NCBI GenBank assembly: GCA_024682415.1
Contig: JAIKZG010000032.1
Coordinates: 62,001-126,000 of the forward strand
Direction of reading: 5' to 3'
Length of the DNA stretch: 64,000 nt
Origin: Prevotella sp.
GTDB lineage: Bacteria > Bacteroidota > Bacteroidia > Bacteroidales > Bacteroidaceae
Shown here: positions 43,970-54,269 of the stretch, piece by piece
Layout: the number at the start of each line of letters is the position of its first letter
Numbering within the stretch: position 1 is the first letter of the stretch
Notes under the pieces: generated by a model
Told to the model about the DNA's origin: nothing
The model's database searches: none
What the model saw: the letters and a program-made list of their open reading frames with translations, nothing else
Program-made: the position numbers and the translations under genes

Positions 43970-43985
43970 GATAACAAATGTTACC
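43970..43985 (+). promoter_or_regulatory. Inverted repeat before hcp, candidate CRP/FNR-type (HcpR) site
   Basis: GATAACA-AA-TGTTACC matches itself in six of seven half-site positions. With the -7 element at 44008-44015 the centre is near -43 from the expected start, the normal place for a class II CRP/FNR activator. HcpR regulators are known to control hcp in several anaerobes; the assignment here is inference. Confidence 0.5.
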
Positions 43986-44007
43986 ACCCTGCCCTTGCGA
44001 AGCTACT

Positions 44008-44015
44008 TACCTTTG
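44008..44015 (+). promoter_or_regulatory. -7 element of the hcp promoter
   Basis: TACCTTTG, 52 nt before the hcp start, without a -33 TTTG at the usual distance, as expected for an activator-dependent promoter. Confidence 0.65.
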
Positions 44016-44067
44016 CACCGACAAAAAGAAACAAAGTAAAATTATCAAATAAAAGAATACGAACATT

Positions 44068-45720
44068 ATGGAAAATCAGATGTTTTGCTATCAGTGCCAG
44101 GAAACGGCAAAGGGTACAGGATGTGTGTTGAGAGGCGTATGCGGAAAGCTGCCTCAGACTTCTAATTATATGGACTTGCTCCTCGCTATGGTGCGCGGTG
44201 TGGGATGCGCCGCCGACGCTATGAACAAGGCTGGCAAGAATGTAGACGAGAAATATGGCACATTCATCTGCGATGCCCTCTTCTGCACTATCACCAACGC
44301 CAACTTCGACGACGACAGCATCGTGAAGCGCATTGACAACGGCATTGCGCTGCGCAACGAGCTTATTGCCGAGGCTAAAAGCGATGGCGTGGCATTGCCT
44401 GAATATGAGGAGATAACATGGAACGGCTCAAAGGATGATTATGAAGCAGAGGCTAAACGCATGTCGATTCTTCGCAATGAAGACGAAGACGCACGCTCAC
44501 TGAAAGAGCTTACCACACTGGGACTGAAAGGCGTGGCAGCTTATTATGAGCACGCTGAACGACTGGGATGCACCGACACGACAATACTCAACTTCATGTA
44601 TAAGGCTCTCGCGCAGATTTCAGACCCAAAGGCGGAAGTAGCCGACCTTATTAATATAGTGCTTGAGACTGGTAAGTTTGGCGTAGACGTAATGGCACTG
44701 CTCGACAAAGCCAACACCACAGCTTACGGCAACCCTGAGATTACAAAGGTGAACATCGGCGTGGGCAAGAATCCTGGTATCCTTATCAGCGGACACGACC
44801 TGCACGACATTGAAGACCTGCTGAAACAGACCGAAGGCACAGGCATCGACGTCTACACTCATGGCGAAATGCTCCCGGCACATTATTATCCACAGCTAAA
44901 GAAATACAAACATCTGGTGGGCAACTACGGTAACGCATGGTGGAAACAGAAAGAGGAGTTTGCCCATTTCAACGGCCCTATCGTGTTCACCACCAACTGC
45001 ATTGTGCCACCTTCTCCTACGGCGGAATACAAGGAACGTATGTTCACAATGAACAGCACGGGCTTCCCTGGATGCAAGCATATCGAGGCTGACGCGACAG
45101 GCCATAAAGACTTCTCTGAGGTTATCGCCATTGCCAAGCAATGCAAAGCACCTGAAGAGATTGAGCACGGCGAGATAGTAGGCGGATTTGCTCATAATCA
45201 GGTACTTGCGCTTGCCGACAAGATAGTGGAAGCCATCAAGAGCGGAGCGATAAGAAAGTTTATCGTGATGGGCGGTTGCGACGGACGCATGAAAAGCCGC
45301 AATTACTATCAGGAGTTTGCGGAGGCATTGCCAAAAGACTGCGTGATTCTTACATCAGGCTGCGCAAAATACAAATACAACAAACTCAACCTCGGCGACA
45401 TCAACGGCATTCCACGCGTGCTCGACGCAGGTCAGTGCAACGACAGCTATTCATGGGCGGTAGTGGCATTGAAACTGAAAGAAGTGTTCGGCCTCGACGA
45501 CATCAACGACCTACCTATCGTATTCAACCTCGCATGGTATGAACAGAAAGCCGTAATCGTATTGTTGGCATTGATAAGTCTGGGCGTGAAGAATATCCAC
45601 ATCGGCCCTACGCTCCCTGCATTTGTTTCTCCGGGCGTGCTGAAAGTGTTGCAGGAGAACTTCGGACTCGGCGGCATCACCACCGTAGACGAAGATTTCA
45701 AGGCGTTCGGAATAATTTAA
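44068..45720 (+). CDS. hcp: Hybrid cluster protein (hydroxylamine / NO reductase)
   Basis: 550 residues, the length of typical Hcp. The N-terminal cysteines C7, C10, C19 and C25 ([19 protein letters not shown]) bind the Fe-S cubane; later [41 protein letters not shown] and [12 protein letters not shown] carry the hybrid cluster ligands. The enzyme handles hydroxylamine or nitric oxide under nitrosative stress in the anaerobic cytoplasm. It is monocistronic with a candidate FNR/HcpR site upstream; no hcr reductase gene is adjacent. Confidence 0.96.
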   Translation: MENQMFCYQCQETAKGTGCVLRGVCGKLPQTSNYMDLLLAMVRGVGCAADAMNKAGKNVDEKYGTFICDALFCTITNANFDDDSIVKRIDNGIALRNELIAEAKSDGVALPEYEEITWNGSKDDYEAEAKRMSILRNEDEDARSLKELTTLGLKGVAAYYEHAERLGCTDTTILNFMYKALAQISDPKAEVADLINIVLETGKFGVDVMALLDKANTTAYGNPEITKVNIGVGKNPGILISGHDLHDIEDLLKQTEGTGIDVYTHGEMLPAHYYPQLKKYKHLVGNYGNAWWKQKEEFAHFNGPIVFTTNCIVPPSPTAEYKERMFTMNSTGFPGCKHIEADATGHKDFSEVIAIAKQCKAPEEIEHGEIVGGFAHNQVLALADKIVEAIKSGAIRKFIVMGGCDGRMKSRNYYQEFAEALPKDCVILTSGCAKYKYNKLNLGDINGIPRVLDAGQCNDSYSWAVVALKLKEVFGLDDINDLPIVFNLAWYEQKAVIVLLALISLGVKNIHIGPTLPAFVSPGVLKVLQENFGLGGITTVDEDFKAFGII

Positions 45721-45779
45721 ATCTGCCCTCTCAAGCGATAAAAACAACAATTAATCTATGGGAGATTAAAATATCTTAT

Positions 45780-45787
45780 TACCTTTG
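45780..45787 (+). promoter_or_regulatory. -7 element of the folC promoter
   Basis: TACCTTTG, 31 nt before folC; no clear -33 box. Confidence 0.6.
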
Positions 45788-45818
45788 CACTTGCTTTTAA
45801 AGACATAGGTAAAAAGAC

Positions 45819-47120
45819 ATGAACTATAAAGAAACTACAGAATATCTATTCAGAAGCACCCCTGTGTTTGAGCACGTGGGTGCTTCTGCTTATAAAGAGG
45901 GGCTTTACAACACTCTGATGCTTGATGAACACTTCAATCATCCTCACAGAAATTATAAGACAATACACGTTGCCGGAACCAATGGCAAAGGCTCGTGCTC
46001 TCACACGATTGCCGCCGTGTTGCAGGCACAGGGCTACAAGGTGGGTCTTTACACTTCACCTCACCTCGTAGACTTCAGAGAGAGGATAAGGGTGAACGGC
46101 AAATGCGTGAGCGAGGATTATGTGATAGACTTCGTGGAGAAAGAGCGCAGTTTTTTTGAACCTCTCCACCCTTCTTTCTTTGAGCTTACCACGGCAATGG
46201 CATTTAAATATTTTGCTGAACAGAATGTGGATATTGCGGTGATAGAGGTAGGATTAGGAGGCAGACTCGACTGCACAAACATCATCACGCCTGTGCTCTC
46301 AATAATAACGAATATAAGTTTTGACCATACGAAATTTCTTGGCAACACGCTTGCGAAGATAGCAGGAGAAAAAGCTGGAATAATAAAGGAGGGCGTGCCT
46401 GTGGTGATAGGCGAAGCCAACGAGGAAACGCGCCCAGTGTTTGAGGCGAAAGCTAAGGAGATGAACGCTCCTATCTATTTTGCCGAAGACAATATGGAAA
46501 TAGAGCAGGCAAACAACACTCCGGGTGGGAAATTAGAATACATAACTAAAGATTTCGGATATCTGGAGGGCGAGCTTGGCGGCGACTATCAGAAGAAGAA
46601 CGCCAACACCATTCTCAACGCCATAAAGGTATTGAAAAAGACTACAACAATAAAGGTGACGCTGAAATATCTGAATATAGGTTTTGCCGATGTGTGCAAC
46701 CTAACAGGCTTGATGGGTCGCTGGCAGAAGCTGCAAAACTATCCTCTCGTAATCTGCGACACTGGGCACAACGTGGGCGGATGGCAGTATCTGAGCAAGC
46801 AGATAGCAAGACAGGAGTGCGTACACAAGCGCATAGTATTCGGAATGGTGGACGACAAGGACATAGAAACCGTGATGAGCATGCTGCCTAAAGACGCTGC
46901 GTATTTCTTCACGCAGCCGTCTACACACAGAGCTTTCCCGAAAGAGAAAGTGGCAGAGATAGGCAAAAAGCTTGGGCTTCAGGGCGATGTCTACCCTACC
47001 GTGGAAAGCGCCTACATGGCAGCGAGAGCCGTTTCAAGGGATATGGACTTCATCTTCATCGGCGGAAGCAGCTATGTAGTGGCTGATTTGCTTTCATCGG
47101 ATATAAAATTCCCGAGTTAA
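45819..47120 (+). CDS. folC: Folylpolyglutamate synthase / dihydrofolate synthase
   Basis: 433 residues of the Mur-ligase-like family. P-loop GTNGKGS at 53-59, YTSPHLVDFRERIRVNG, VEVGLGGRLDCTN and FDHTKFLGNTLAKIAGEKAGIIKEG are all family signatures; the C-terminal domain has CDTGHNVGGW. It adds glutamates to folates, and probably also makes dihydrofolate. Its last 27 bp overlap the convergent methyltransferase gene. Confidence 0.95.
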   Translation: MNYKETTEYLFRSTPVFEHVGASAYKEGLYNTLMLDEHFNHPHRNYKTIHVAGTNGKGSCSHTIAAVLQAQGYKVGLYTSPHLVDFRERIRVNGKCVSEDYVIDFVEKERSFFEPLHPSFFELTTAMAFKYFAEQNVDIAVIEVGLGGRLDCTNIITPVLSIITNISFDHTKFLGNTLAKIAGEKAGIIKEGVPVVIGEANEETRPVFEAKAKEMNAPIYFAEDNMEIEQANNTPGGKLEYITKDFGYLEGELGGDYQKKNANTILNAIKVLKKTTTIKVTLKYLNIGFADVCNLTGLMGRWQKLQNYPLVICDTGHNVGGWQYLSKQIARQECVHKRIVFGMVDDKDIETVMSMLPKDAAYFFTQPSTHRAFPKEKVAEIGKKLGLQGDVYPTVESAYMAARAVSRDMDFIFIGGSSYVVADLLSSDIKFPS

Positions 47121-47825
47121 GGCGGAATACCATTCAGAGCGTGAGCCATCAGGATTGAGCATACATTCTGTGGAAGACTCAAACTGCTGGCTTGCGCCCA
47201 TCTTCATAAGCTCCAAAAGCACTCGCTTAGGGGCTTTTCGGGGCGTGGTCTTGACAAGACATTTACGAGAGAGCGTAAAACCCATTATATATGCTTCGCC
47301 CATAAAGCTGTCGATAGCGTCGGCAGGAAGCACCACGCTAAACATTCCGTCATCGCTAAGCAATTCGTAGGCACATTTCACGAGAGAGGCAAAAGATAAT
47401 GAATCCGTGTGGCGCGCAAGAGTGCGTTGGCTGTCAGGATTCTTTAAACTATTTTCAAAATATGGAGGATTGCTCACTATAGCATCGAACAAAGCATTTT
47501 CCCCTTCTAAATCTTTTGAAGAACAAATGCGCTCAGCATATTCCTGCAAAGACGCATTTTCCACTTTTACGTGCTCACGAAAAGGACTGTTTGCAATATT
47601 TTCGCGCGCCTGAATTACTGCGTCTTCGTCTATATCTATCGCGCTGACATCAGCCATCGGGAAACGCTGAGCCATCATCAGCGAGATAAGCCCCGTACCT
47701 GTGCCGATGTCAAGGATTTTACTACCGCCTCTCGCCCATGCGCCAAGAAGCACTCCGTCGGTGCCCACTTTCATGGCGCAGCGGTCTTGCTCTATCGTGA
47801 ATTTCTTGAATGTAAAACTGCTCAT
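47094..47825 (-). CDS. trmN6: tRNA1(Val) A37 N6-methyltransferase (YfiC/TrmN6 family)
   Basis: 243 residues. The SAM site is DIGTGTGLISLM (39-50) and the N6-adenine catalytic motif is NPPY (119-122) in IVSNPPYFENS. The start MSSFTFKKFTIEQDRCAMKVGTDGVLLGAW is typical of this family in Bacteroidetes. It overlaps the end of folC by 27 bp on the opposite strand, so the two 3' ends share coding sequence. Confidence 0.9.
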   Translation of the reverse strand: MSSFTFKKFTIEQDRCAMKVGTDGVLLGAWARGGSKILDIGTGTGLISLMMAQRFPMADVSAIDIDEDAVIQARENIANSPFREHVKVENASLQEYAERICSSKDLEGENALFDAIVSNPPYFENSLKNPDSQRTLARHTDSLSFASLVKCAYELLSDDGMFSVVLPADAIDSFMGEAYIMGFTLSRKCLVKTTPRKAPKRVLLELMKMGASQQFESSTECMLNPDGSRSEWYSALTREFYIR

Positions 47826-47904
47826 AACTGTAACTATAACGTACTGAAACCTGATTTATTTTATTTATTCTAAATAATCGACAATACTTTTCAATATATT
47901 TTAT

Positions 47905-47912
47905 TATCTTTG
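47905..47912 (+). promoter_or_regulatory. -7 element of the lon promoter
   Basis: TATCTTTG, 17 nt before the lon start; the leader would be very short. No CIRCE-like or other heat-shock element is seen. Confidence 0.6.
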
Positions 47913-47929
47913 CACGACAATATTAGAAC

Positions 47930-50383
47930 ATGAACAGTAATAGCACAACATCCATACAAATGATTGCCGATTTCGACGGCGATATTTCAAAACTATTTGA
48001 CGTAGAAATTAAAGGTTCGCTGCCTATCCTGGCTACCCGAAACCTTGTGCCTTTCCCTGGCGCAATGCTTCCCGTGTCGATAGGAAGACCTGCCAGCGTG
48101 GCTCTTCTCGACAAATTGCAAAGCGGACAGGGCGACCAGATTATAGCCATGTTCTGCCAGAAAGACGCCGACGTGGAAAATCCTTCGCAGAAAGACCTTT
48201 ACGAATATGGCGTGCTCTGCCGACTGGTAAAGACATTGAAGCTGCCGGGAATGACGCCTAACGTTACGGCGATATTCCAGGGATTGGGCAGATGTCGCCT
48301 AACGAGAATTATGCGCCACAATCCTTACATCACAGGCGTTGTGGAACACGCTGTGGAAGCTATTCCGCAAAAAGACGACGAGGAATTCAAGAATATCATA
48401 GCAAGTCTGCGACAAGCAGCGAAAAACTATATCAGAAAGCGTGAGGAAATGCCTGATGATATGACTCTGTCGATAGACAATATGGAAAATGAGGTTGTGC
48501 TCATTGACTATATCGCTGCGATGATGCCGTTCTCTGTGGAAGACAAAGTGGAACTTCTGAGAATGGACGACTTCGCGCAACGTGCTATAGGCTTGCTCAA
48601 AGCTATCGACAAATACACTCAGCTTCTTGATTTGCAGCAGTCTATTCAGGAGAAAACTCATGCCGACCTCGACGATCAGCAGCGAGAGTATTTCCTCCGC
48701 CAGCAGATGAAGAACATTCGCGAGGAATTGGGCACGAGCGACACTCCGGAAAAGCAGGAGCTGAAAGAGAAGGCTGCCACGAAGAAGTGGAGCGACAGCG
48801 TGAAAGCCACCTTTGAGAAGGAGCTTAGAAAGCTCGATACATATAATCCGCAAAGCCCCGAATACAGCACGCAGCTCATTTATTTGCAGACTCTTGTAAA
48901 CCTGCCTTGGAATGAATTCACTAAGGATGACCTCGACCTTATAAGAGCACGCAAAGTGCTCGACAAGGAGCACTACGGCATGGAGAAAGTGAAGGAGCGC
49001 ATACTGGAATATATGGCTGTGCTCAAGCTCCGTGGCGATTTGAAATCTCCTATCATCTGCCTGTATGGCCCTCCTGGAGTGGGTAAGACTTCGCTCGGAA
49101 AGAGTATTGCCAAGGCAATGAGAAGAAAATATGTGAGAATGTCGTTGGGCGGTCTGCACGATGAATCTGAAATCCGCGGACATCGCCGCACATATATCGG
49201 CGCTATGCCGGGACGCATCATCAGCGACATTAAGAAAGCAGGCACAAGCAATCCTGTTTTCATTCTCGACGAGATAGACAAGATAGCTCAAAACAATTAT
49301 AACGGCGACCCGTCGTCGGCATTGCTTGAGGTGCTCGACCCTGAGCAAAACAATGCTTTCCACGACAACTATCTTGATATAGACTATGATTTGAGCAAGG
49401 TGCTTTTCATAGCCACTGCCAACGACCTCAGCACAATCCCTGCTCCACTGCTCGACCGCATGGAGATTATTGAGCTGAGCGGATATATCACCGAGGAGAA
49501 GCAGGAAATCACTAAGCGTCATCTTATTCCGAGAGAGTTGGAGGCGACAGGACTTAACAAGACAAAGATTACGTTCACCGACGAAGCTCTTGAGAGAATA
49601 ATAGAGAGGTACACGCGCGAAAGCGGTGTGCGCCAGCTGGAGAAGCAGATAAACAAGGCTCTCCGCAAGATGGCCCTAAAGAAAGCCACCACAGGAAAGT
49701 TGCCATATTCAAAGGTGAGCGTAGACGAATTGGGCGACTTGCTTGGCAAAGAGCCTTTCTATCGCGACATTTATCAAGGCAATTCTTACGCAGGCGTGGT
49801 AACAGGCTTGGCATGGACAAGCGTGGGCGGTGAAATCCTCTTTATTGAAACATCACTAAGCAAAGGCAAGGCTGCGAAGCTCACTTTGACAGGTAATCTT
49901 GGCGATGTGATGAAGGAAAGCGCTGTCATAGCATTGGAATACGTGAAAGCTCATACCGATATTCTCGGCATCGACTATCGCATATTTGAGAATTGGAATA
50001 TTCATATCCATGTGCCAGAAGGCGCAACGCCTAAGGATGGCCCATCGGCAGGTATCACCATCGCCACAAGTATCGCTTCTGCCGTGACGCAGAGAAAGAT
50101 ACGCAAGAATGTGGCAATGACGGGCGAAATCACTCTTAGAGGAAAAGTTTTGCCAGTGGGCGGTATCAAGGAGAAAATACTCGCTGCCAAGCGCGCGGGA
50201 ATTACCGACATCGTAATCTGCAAGGACAACAGAAAAGACATTGAGGAAATACCCGAAATGTATATTCAGGGCGTAGAATTCCACTATGTGGAGAACGTAA
50301 AGGACGTGTGGGACTTCGCGCTCACCGATGAAATTGTGGAAAGCCCTATTGACTTCACCATTAAAGAAGAAGAAAAGAAATGA
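47930..50383 (+). CDS. lon: ATP-dependent protease La (Lon)
   Basis: 817 residues. N-terminal substrate domain ([23 protein letters not shown]), AAA+ module with Walker A GPPGVGKT at 380-387 and FILDEIDKI, and the C-terminal Ser-Lys protease with KDGPSAGIT (Ser706) and PVGGIKEK (the catalytic Lys). It degrades damaged and regulatory proteins in the cytoplasm. The stop overlaps the tgt start by 4 bp (ATGA). Confidence 0.97.
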   Translation: MNSNSTTSIQMIADFDGDISKLFDVEIKGSLPILATRNLVPFPGAMLPVSIGRPASVALLDKLQSGQGDQIIAMFCQKDADVENPSQKDLYEYGVLCRLVKTLKLPGMTPNVTAIFQGLGRCRLTRIMRHNPYITGVVEHAVEAIPQKDDEEFKNIIASLRQAAKNYIRKREEMPDDMTLSIDNMENEVVLIDYIAAMMPFSVEDKVELLRMDDFAQRAIGLLKAIDKYTQLLDLQQSIQEKTHADLDDQQREYFLRQQMKNIREELGTSDTPEKQELKEKAATKKWSDSVKATFEKELRKLDTYNPQSPEYSTQLIYLQTLVNLPWNEFTKDDLDLIRARKVLDKEHYGMEKVKERILEYMAVLKLRGDLKSPIICLYGPPGVGKTSLGKSIAKAMRRKYVRMSLGGLHDESEIRGHRRTYIGAMPGRIISDIKKAGTSNPVFILDEIDKIAQNNYNGDPSSALLEVLDPEQNNAFHDNYLDIDYDLSKVLFIATANDLSTIPAPLLDRMEIIELSGYITEEKQEITKRHLIPRELEATGLNKTKITFTDEALERIIERYTRESGVRQLEKQINKALRKMALKKATTGKLPYSKVSVDELGDLLGKEPFYRDIYQGNSYAGVVTGLAWTSVGGEILFIETSLSKGKAAKLTLTGNLGDVMKESAVIALEYVKAHTDILGIDYRIFENWNIHIHVPEGATPKDGPSAGITIATSIASAVTQRKIRKNVAMTGEITLRGKVLPVGGIKEKILAAKRAGITDIVICKDNRKDIEEIPEMYIQGVEFHYVENVKDVWDFALTDEIVESPIDFTIKEEEKK

Positions 50384-51507
50384 CATTTGAATTACAGCAT
50401 ACAGACAACGCAAGCGATGCGCGCACCGGTATTATCACAACCGACCACGGACAGATAAAGACTCCAATCTTTATGCCTGTAGGCACTTGTGCTTCGGTTA
50501 AGGGTGTGCATTTCAATGAGTTGCGAGAGCAAATTAAAGCTCAGATTATCCTCGGAAATACATATCACTTGTATCTCCGCCCCGGACGCGAAGTGTTGCA
50601 GGCAGCAGGAGGATTACATAAATTCAACGGCTGGGATCGCCCTATCCTCACCGACTCTGGTGGTTTCCAGGTATTCTCGCTTACAGGCATAAGAAAGCTG
50701 AAGGAGGAAGGATGTGAGTTTCGCTCACACATCGATGGCTCAAAGCATATCTTCACGCCTGAAAACGTGATGGACACGGAAAGAATTATCGGTGCCGACA
50801 TCATCATGGCTTTTGATGAATGCCCACCGGGACAGAGTGATTATGAATACGCCAAGAAAAGCCTTGGCATGACTCAACGCTGGCTCGACAGATGTATCAA
50901 GCGTCTTGATGAGACAGAGCCTTTGTATGGATATAATCAGAGCCTGTTCCCTATCGTGCAGGGCTGCACATATAAAGATTTGCGTCGCGAAGCAGCCAAA
51001 TTCGTGGCAGACAAAGGTGCCGACGGCAACGCTATTGGCGGACTGGCTGTGGGTGAACCTACGGAGGTGATGTATGAGATGATTGAGGTGGTGAACGAGA
51101 TTCTGCCTAAGGATAAGCCTCGCTATCTCATGGGCGTAGGCACTCCTCAGAATATTTTGGAAGGTATAGAAAGAGGTGTGGATATGTTTGACTGCGTAAT
51201 GCCTACACGAAACGGCAGAAACGCTATGCTGTTCACATACAACGGCACAATGAACATGCGCAACAAGAAATGGGAAATGGACTTCTCGCCTATCGACCCT
51301 GATGGCTGCGAGACTGACCGCATCTACACCAAGGCATATCTCCACCATCTGTTTAAAGCTCAGGAGCTGCTTGCCATGCAGATAGCAAGCATTCACAACC
51401 TCGCGTTCTATCTGCGACTTGTCACCGACGCTCGTCAGCACATTGAGCAGGGCGACTTCGTGGCATGGAAACGCAGCATTATAGATCAGCTCGGACGACG
51501 CATCTAA
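50380..51507 (+). CDS. tgt: Queuine/preQ1 tRNA-guanine transglycosylase
   Basis: 375 residues. It exchanges G34 of GUN-anticodon tRNAs for a queuosine precursor. The catalytic Asp residues are in DSGGFQVFS (D92) and FDCVMPTRNG (D271). The zinc site is altered: where E. coli has C-x-C-x-x-C this protein has D308-G-C310-E-T-D313 before RIYTKAYLHHL, though the later His (SIHNL) is kept. Translationally coupled to lon. Confidence 0.95.
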   Translation: MTFELQHTDNASDARTGIITTDHGQIKTPIFMPVGTCASVKGVHFNELREQIKAQIILGNTYHLYLRPGREVLQAAGGLHKFNGWDRPILTDSGGFQVFSLTGIRKLKEEGCEFRSHIDGSKHIFTPENVMDTERIIGADIIMAFDECPPGQSDYEYAKKSLGMTQRWLDRCIKRLDETEPLYGYNQSLFPIVQGCTYKDLRREAAKFVADKGADGNAIGGLAVGEPTEVMYEMIEVVNEILPKDKPRYLMGVGTPQNILEGIERGVDMFDCVMPTRNGRNAMLFTYNGTMNMRNKKWEMDFSPIDPDGCETDRIYTKAYLHHLFKAQELLAMQIASIHNLAFYLRLVTDARQHIEQGDFVAWKRSIIDQLGRRI

Positions 51508-51561
51508 AAATTCTCCTTAGCGTATATATAAAGAAAGGAAAAGATTTTTTCAAAAACGAGA

Positions 51562-52791
51562 ATGGACTTTACTAAGATAAGAAAACACCACACCAGGTTG
51601 AAATTTCAAAGATGGTTTGAGCGACATTTCGGCAAACTCATCCGATTCACTACATGGCTATGCTCTAAGCTTAGCTTTCTTGGTGTGCTCAATCCCGGAC
51701 GATACATCAAGATTCTCGATTGGTATATCATCAAGAAATTTATCGGCACATACATATATTCTATTGCGCTGATTATCAGTATATCTATCGTGTTTGATGT
51801 AAACGAAAACTTGGCGAAATTCTCACAGTATCACGCTCCACTTAAAGCAGTGGTATTCGATTATTACGCCAACTTCGTGCCTTATTTCGCCAACCTTTTC
51901 TCTCCGTTGTTTGTCTTTATCGCCGTGATATTCTTCACGTCGAAGTTGGCAGGCAATTCAGAAATTATATCAATGCTCGCGGCAGGCGTTTCGTTTAAGC
52001 GTCTGATGCGTCCTTACATGATTTCATGTGTACTTATCTCGGCATTGTCTTTTTATCTCGCTTCTTCAGTAATTCCTCATGGTAACGTGATTCGTCAGAA
52101 TTTCGAAACCATGTATAAGAACAAGAAGAAGAACACGGCAGCCGACAATGTGCAGTTGCAGGTGGGCGACGGAGTAATCGCTTATATTCAGCACTACGAT
52201 AACACGCGAAAAAATGGCTATGGATTTTCGCTCGACAAATTTGAGAACAAAAAGCTGGTAAGCCATTTCACGGCAATGGAAATACAATATGACACTATTT
52301 CCGACTCAAAGTATCACTGGAGAGCACGCAACTGGAAAGACCGCAAGCTGAAAGGACTGCGCGAACATATCACGAGCGGTGCAGAGAAAGACACTGTGAT
52401 ACAGATGGAGCCTACCGACTTGGTTTACTCTAAAGGTCAGCAGGAAACTTTCACGAGTGCCGAGCTGAAAGATTATATTTCAAAACAGAGAAACAGAGGT
52501 AGCGGAAATGTGGTGCAATATGAGGTGGAATATCACAAGCGAATAGCTTCATCGTTTGCCGCTTTCATATTAACTACCATAGGATTGTCGCTGTCGTCGC
52601 GCAAGCGCAAGGGCGGCATGGGTATGTATATCGGTATCGGTCTGGCGTTGAGCTTCGGTTATATCATGCTCCAGACAGTTTCCGCAACATTCGCGATAAA
52701 CGCAGGCGCACCGCCTATGCTTGCGGCATGGACGCCAAACATTATTTTTACGGTAGTGGCTTACTTCTGCTATCGCAAAGCACCTAATTAA
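51562..52791 (+). CDS. LptF/LptG-family (YjgP/YjgQ) lipopolysaccharide export permease
   Basis: 409 residues: membrane helices near residues 55-80, 98-120 and 150-172, a periplasmic jellyroll of about 150 residues and three helices at the C-terminus. ILDWYIIKKFIGTYIYSIALIISI and SEIISMLAAGVSFKRLMRPY are family signatures. It is half of the LptB2FG extractor that moves LPS from the inner membrane to LptA. The arrangement lon-tgt-lptF/G is common in Bacteroidetes; F and G cannot be told apart here. Confidence 0.9.
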   Translation: MDFTKIRKHHTRLKFQRWFERHFGKLIRFTTWLCSKLSFLGVLNPGRYIKILDWYIIKKFIGTYIYSIALIISISIVFDVNENLAKFSQYHAPLKAVVFDYYANFVPYFANLFSPLFVFIAVIFFTSKLAGNSEIISMLAAGVSFKRLMRPYMISCVLISALSFYLASSVIPHGNVIRQNFETMYKNKKKNTAADNVQLQVGDGVIAYIQHYDNTRKNGYGFSLDKFENKKLVSHFTAMEIQYDTISDSKYHWRARNWKDRKLKGLREHITSGAEKDTVIQMEPTDLVYSKGQQETFTSAELKDYISKQRNRGSGNVVQYEVEYHKRIASSFAAFILTTIGLSLSSRKRKGGMGMYIGIGLALSFGYIMLQTVSATFAINAGAPPMLAAWTPNIIFTVVAYFCYRKAPN

Positions 52792-52810
52792 TATCATTGA
52801 AAAGATAAAT

Positions 52811-54067
52811 ATGTATTTTGAAGATTTAGACTTAAACGACGATGTTCTCGACGCGCTTTATGATATGCGCTTCGATGAATGTACGCCTGTTCAGGAAAAA
52901 TGTATACCGCAGATTCTCAGCGGAAAAGATATACTCGGCGTGGCACAGACCGGCACAGGAAAGACAGCAGCCTATCTGTTGCCAGTACTTTCAAAACTTG
53001 CCGACGGAGGCTATCCACAGGACTCTATAAACTGCGTTATCATGTCGCCTACGAGAGAGTTGGCACAGCAGATAGATCAGGCAATGGAGGGATTCAGCTA
53101 TTATCTCCCCGATGTAAGTTCTCTTGCCATATATGGCGGAAACGACGGTGGACGATATGATCAGGAATTCAGATCGCTGAAGATGGGCGCCGACGTGATT
53201 ATCGCCACTCCGGGAAGATTGCTTTCACATATATCTATGGGTAATGTGAAGCTTAGCAAGGTGAGTTTCTTCATTCTCGACGAGGCTGACAAAATGCTTG
53301 ACATGGGATTTGCCGACGACATTCTCAAGATTGCGAAAGGATTGCCAAAGACATGCCAGATGATAATGTTTTCAGCCACAATGCCTAAAAAGATTGAGCA
53401 TTTGGCAAAGAAGCTGTTGAAAAATCCGGTGGAGATAAAGCTTGCCGTGAGCAAGCCTGCCGAAAAGATTCATCAGATGGCTTACGTTTGCTATGAGAAG
53501 GATAAAGGCGTAATTATCAGCTCGATATTCTCTAATCCCGACATGAAGCGCGTAATCATCTTCTCTGGCAAGAAGCAGACGGTAAAAGACATCAATTTCA
53601 TGCTGAAAAAGCTGAAAGTGAACAGCGGAGAAATCCATTCTGATCTGCCACAGGAAGAGCGTGAGGACACTCTGTTTAAATTCAAGGGCGGACAGATTGA
53701 CGTGCTTGTCGCTACCGACATCCTCGCGCGAGGAATTGACATCGACGACATCGCGATGGTTATCAACTATGACGTACCACATGATTCTGAAGATTATGTA
53801 CACCGCATAGGAAGAACAGCGCGTGCCGACAGAGATGGTCAGGCGATAACTATTGTAAGCGAAAAAGAAATACGCAAATTCAGAAGCATAGAAGAATTCT
53901 TGGGCAAGAGCATTGAGAAACTTCCTTTGCCTCCAAGTCTTACCGCGCCCGAATATAACAATGAGACAATCCCTGTGAAAAGGAAAAAAACTAAGGGCGG
54001 CAAGCATCATAACCACAAGAAATACGGATATGATAAAAATTGTTTGCGCAAACAACAAAAAAAATGA
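52811..54067 (+). CDS. DEAD-box RNA helicase
   Basis: 418 residues with all motifs: Q motif TPVQEKCIP, motif I AQTGTGKT (45-52), Ia PTRELAQQ, II DEAD, III SAT, V DILARGIDID and VI HRIGRTAR. The C-terminus is a short basic tail (KRKKTKGGKHHNHKKYGYDK). It resembles RhlE/DeaD-type helicases of ribosome assembly or mRNA decay. It lies 19 bp behind the LptF/G gene. Confidence 0.93.
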   Translation: MYFEDLDLNDDVLDALYDMRFDECTPVQEKCIPQILSGKDILGVAQTGTGKTAAYLLPVLSKLADGGYPQDSINCVIMSPTRELAQQIDQAMEGFSYYLPDVSSLAIYGGNDGGRYDQEFRSLKMGADVIIATPGRLLSHISMGNVKLSKVSFFILDEADKMLDMGFADDILKIAKGLPKTCQMIMFSATMPKKIEHLAKKLLKNPVEIKLAVSKPAEKIHQMAYVCYEKDKGVIISSIFSNPDMKRVIIFSGKKQTVKDINFMLKKLKVNSGEIHSDLPQEEREDTLFKFKGGQIDVLVATDILARGIDIDDIAMVINYDVPHDSEDYVHRIGRTARADRDGQAITIVSEKEIRKFRSIEEFLGKSIEKLPLPPSLTAPEYNNETIPVKRKKTKGGKHHNHKKYGYDKNCLRKQQKK

Positions 54068-54097
54068 TTTTTGTAACACAATTTTTATCTTATATAT

Positions 54098-54128
54098 TTT
54101 GCAATTTTTCAGGAATGAACTAAATTTG
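54098..54128 (+). promoter_or_regulatory. Promoter of ppdK
   Basis: TTTG at 54098-54101, 19-nt spacer, TAAATTTG at 54121-54128; a leader of about 135 nt follows in which I see no clear riboswitch. Confidence 0.75.
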
Positions 54129-54269
54129 CACTCACTTTTCGGGGGCACATGGCGAAATAGTTGCCCTATGCCTCCGAATCCGAATAAAGAAAAGGCATTT
54201 TGAAGTACCCTAAATAAAAAGAGTATAATTAAAATTTAAACATATAACAATAATAAAAAACGACCTATA

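Noticed and set aside
48299..49522. 407-codon minus-strand open frame
   Set aside because: It lies wholly antisense to lon, whose protein motifs are unmistakable, and its translation is Cys/His/Leu-rich shadow-type sequence.
53372..54148. 258-codon minus-strand open frame
   Set aside because: Antisense to the DEAD-box helicase gene; composition of a shadow frame.
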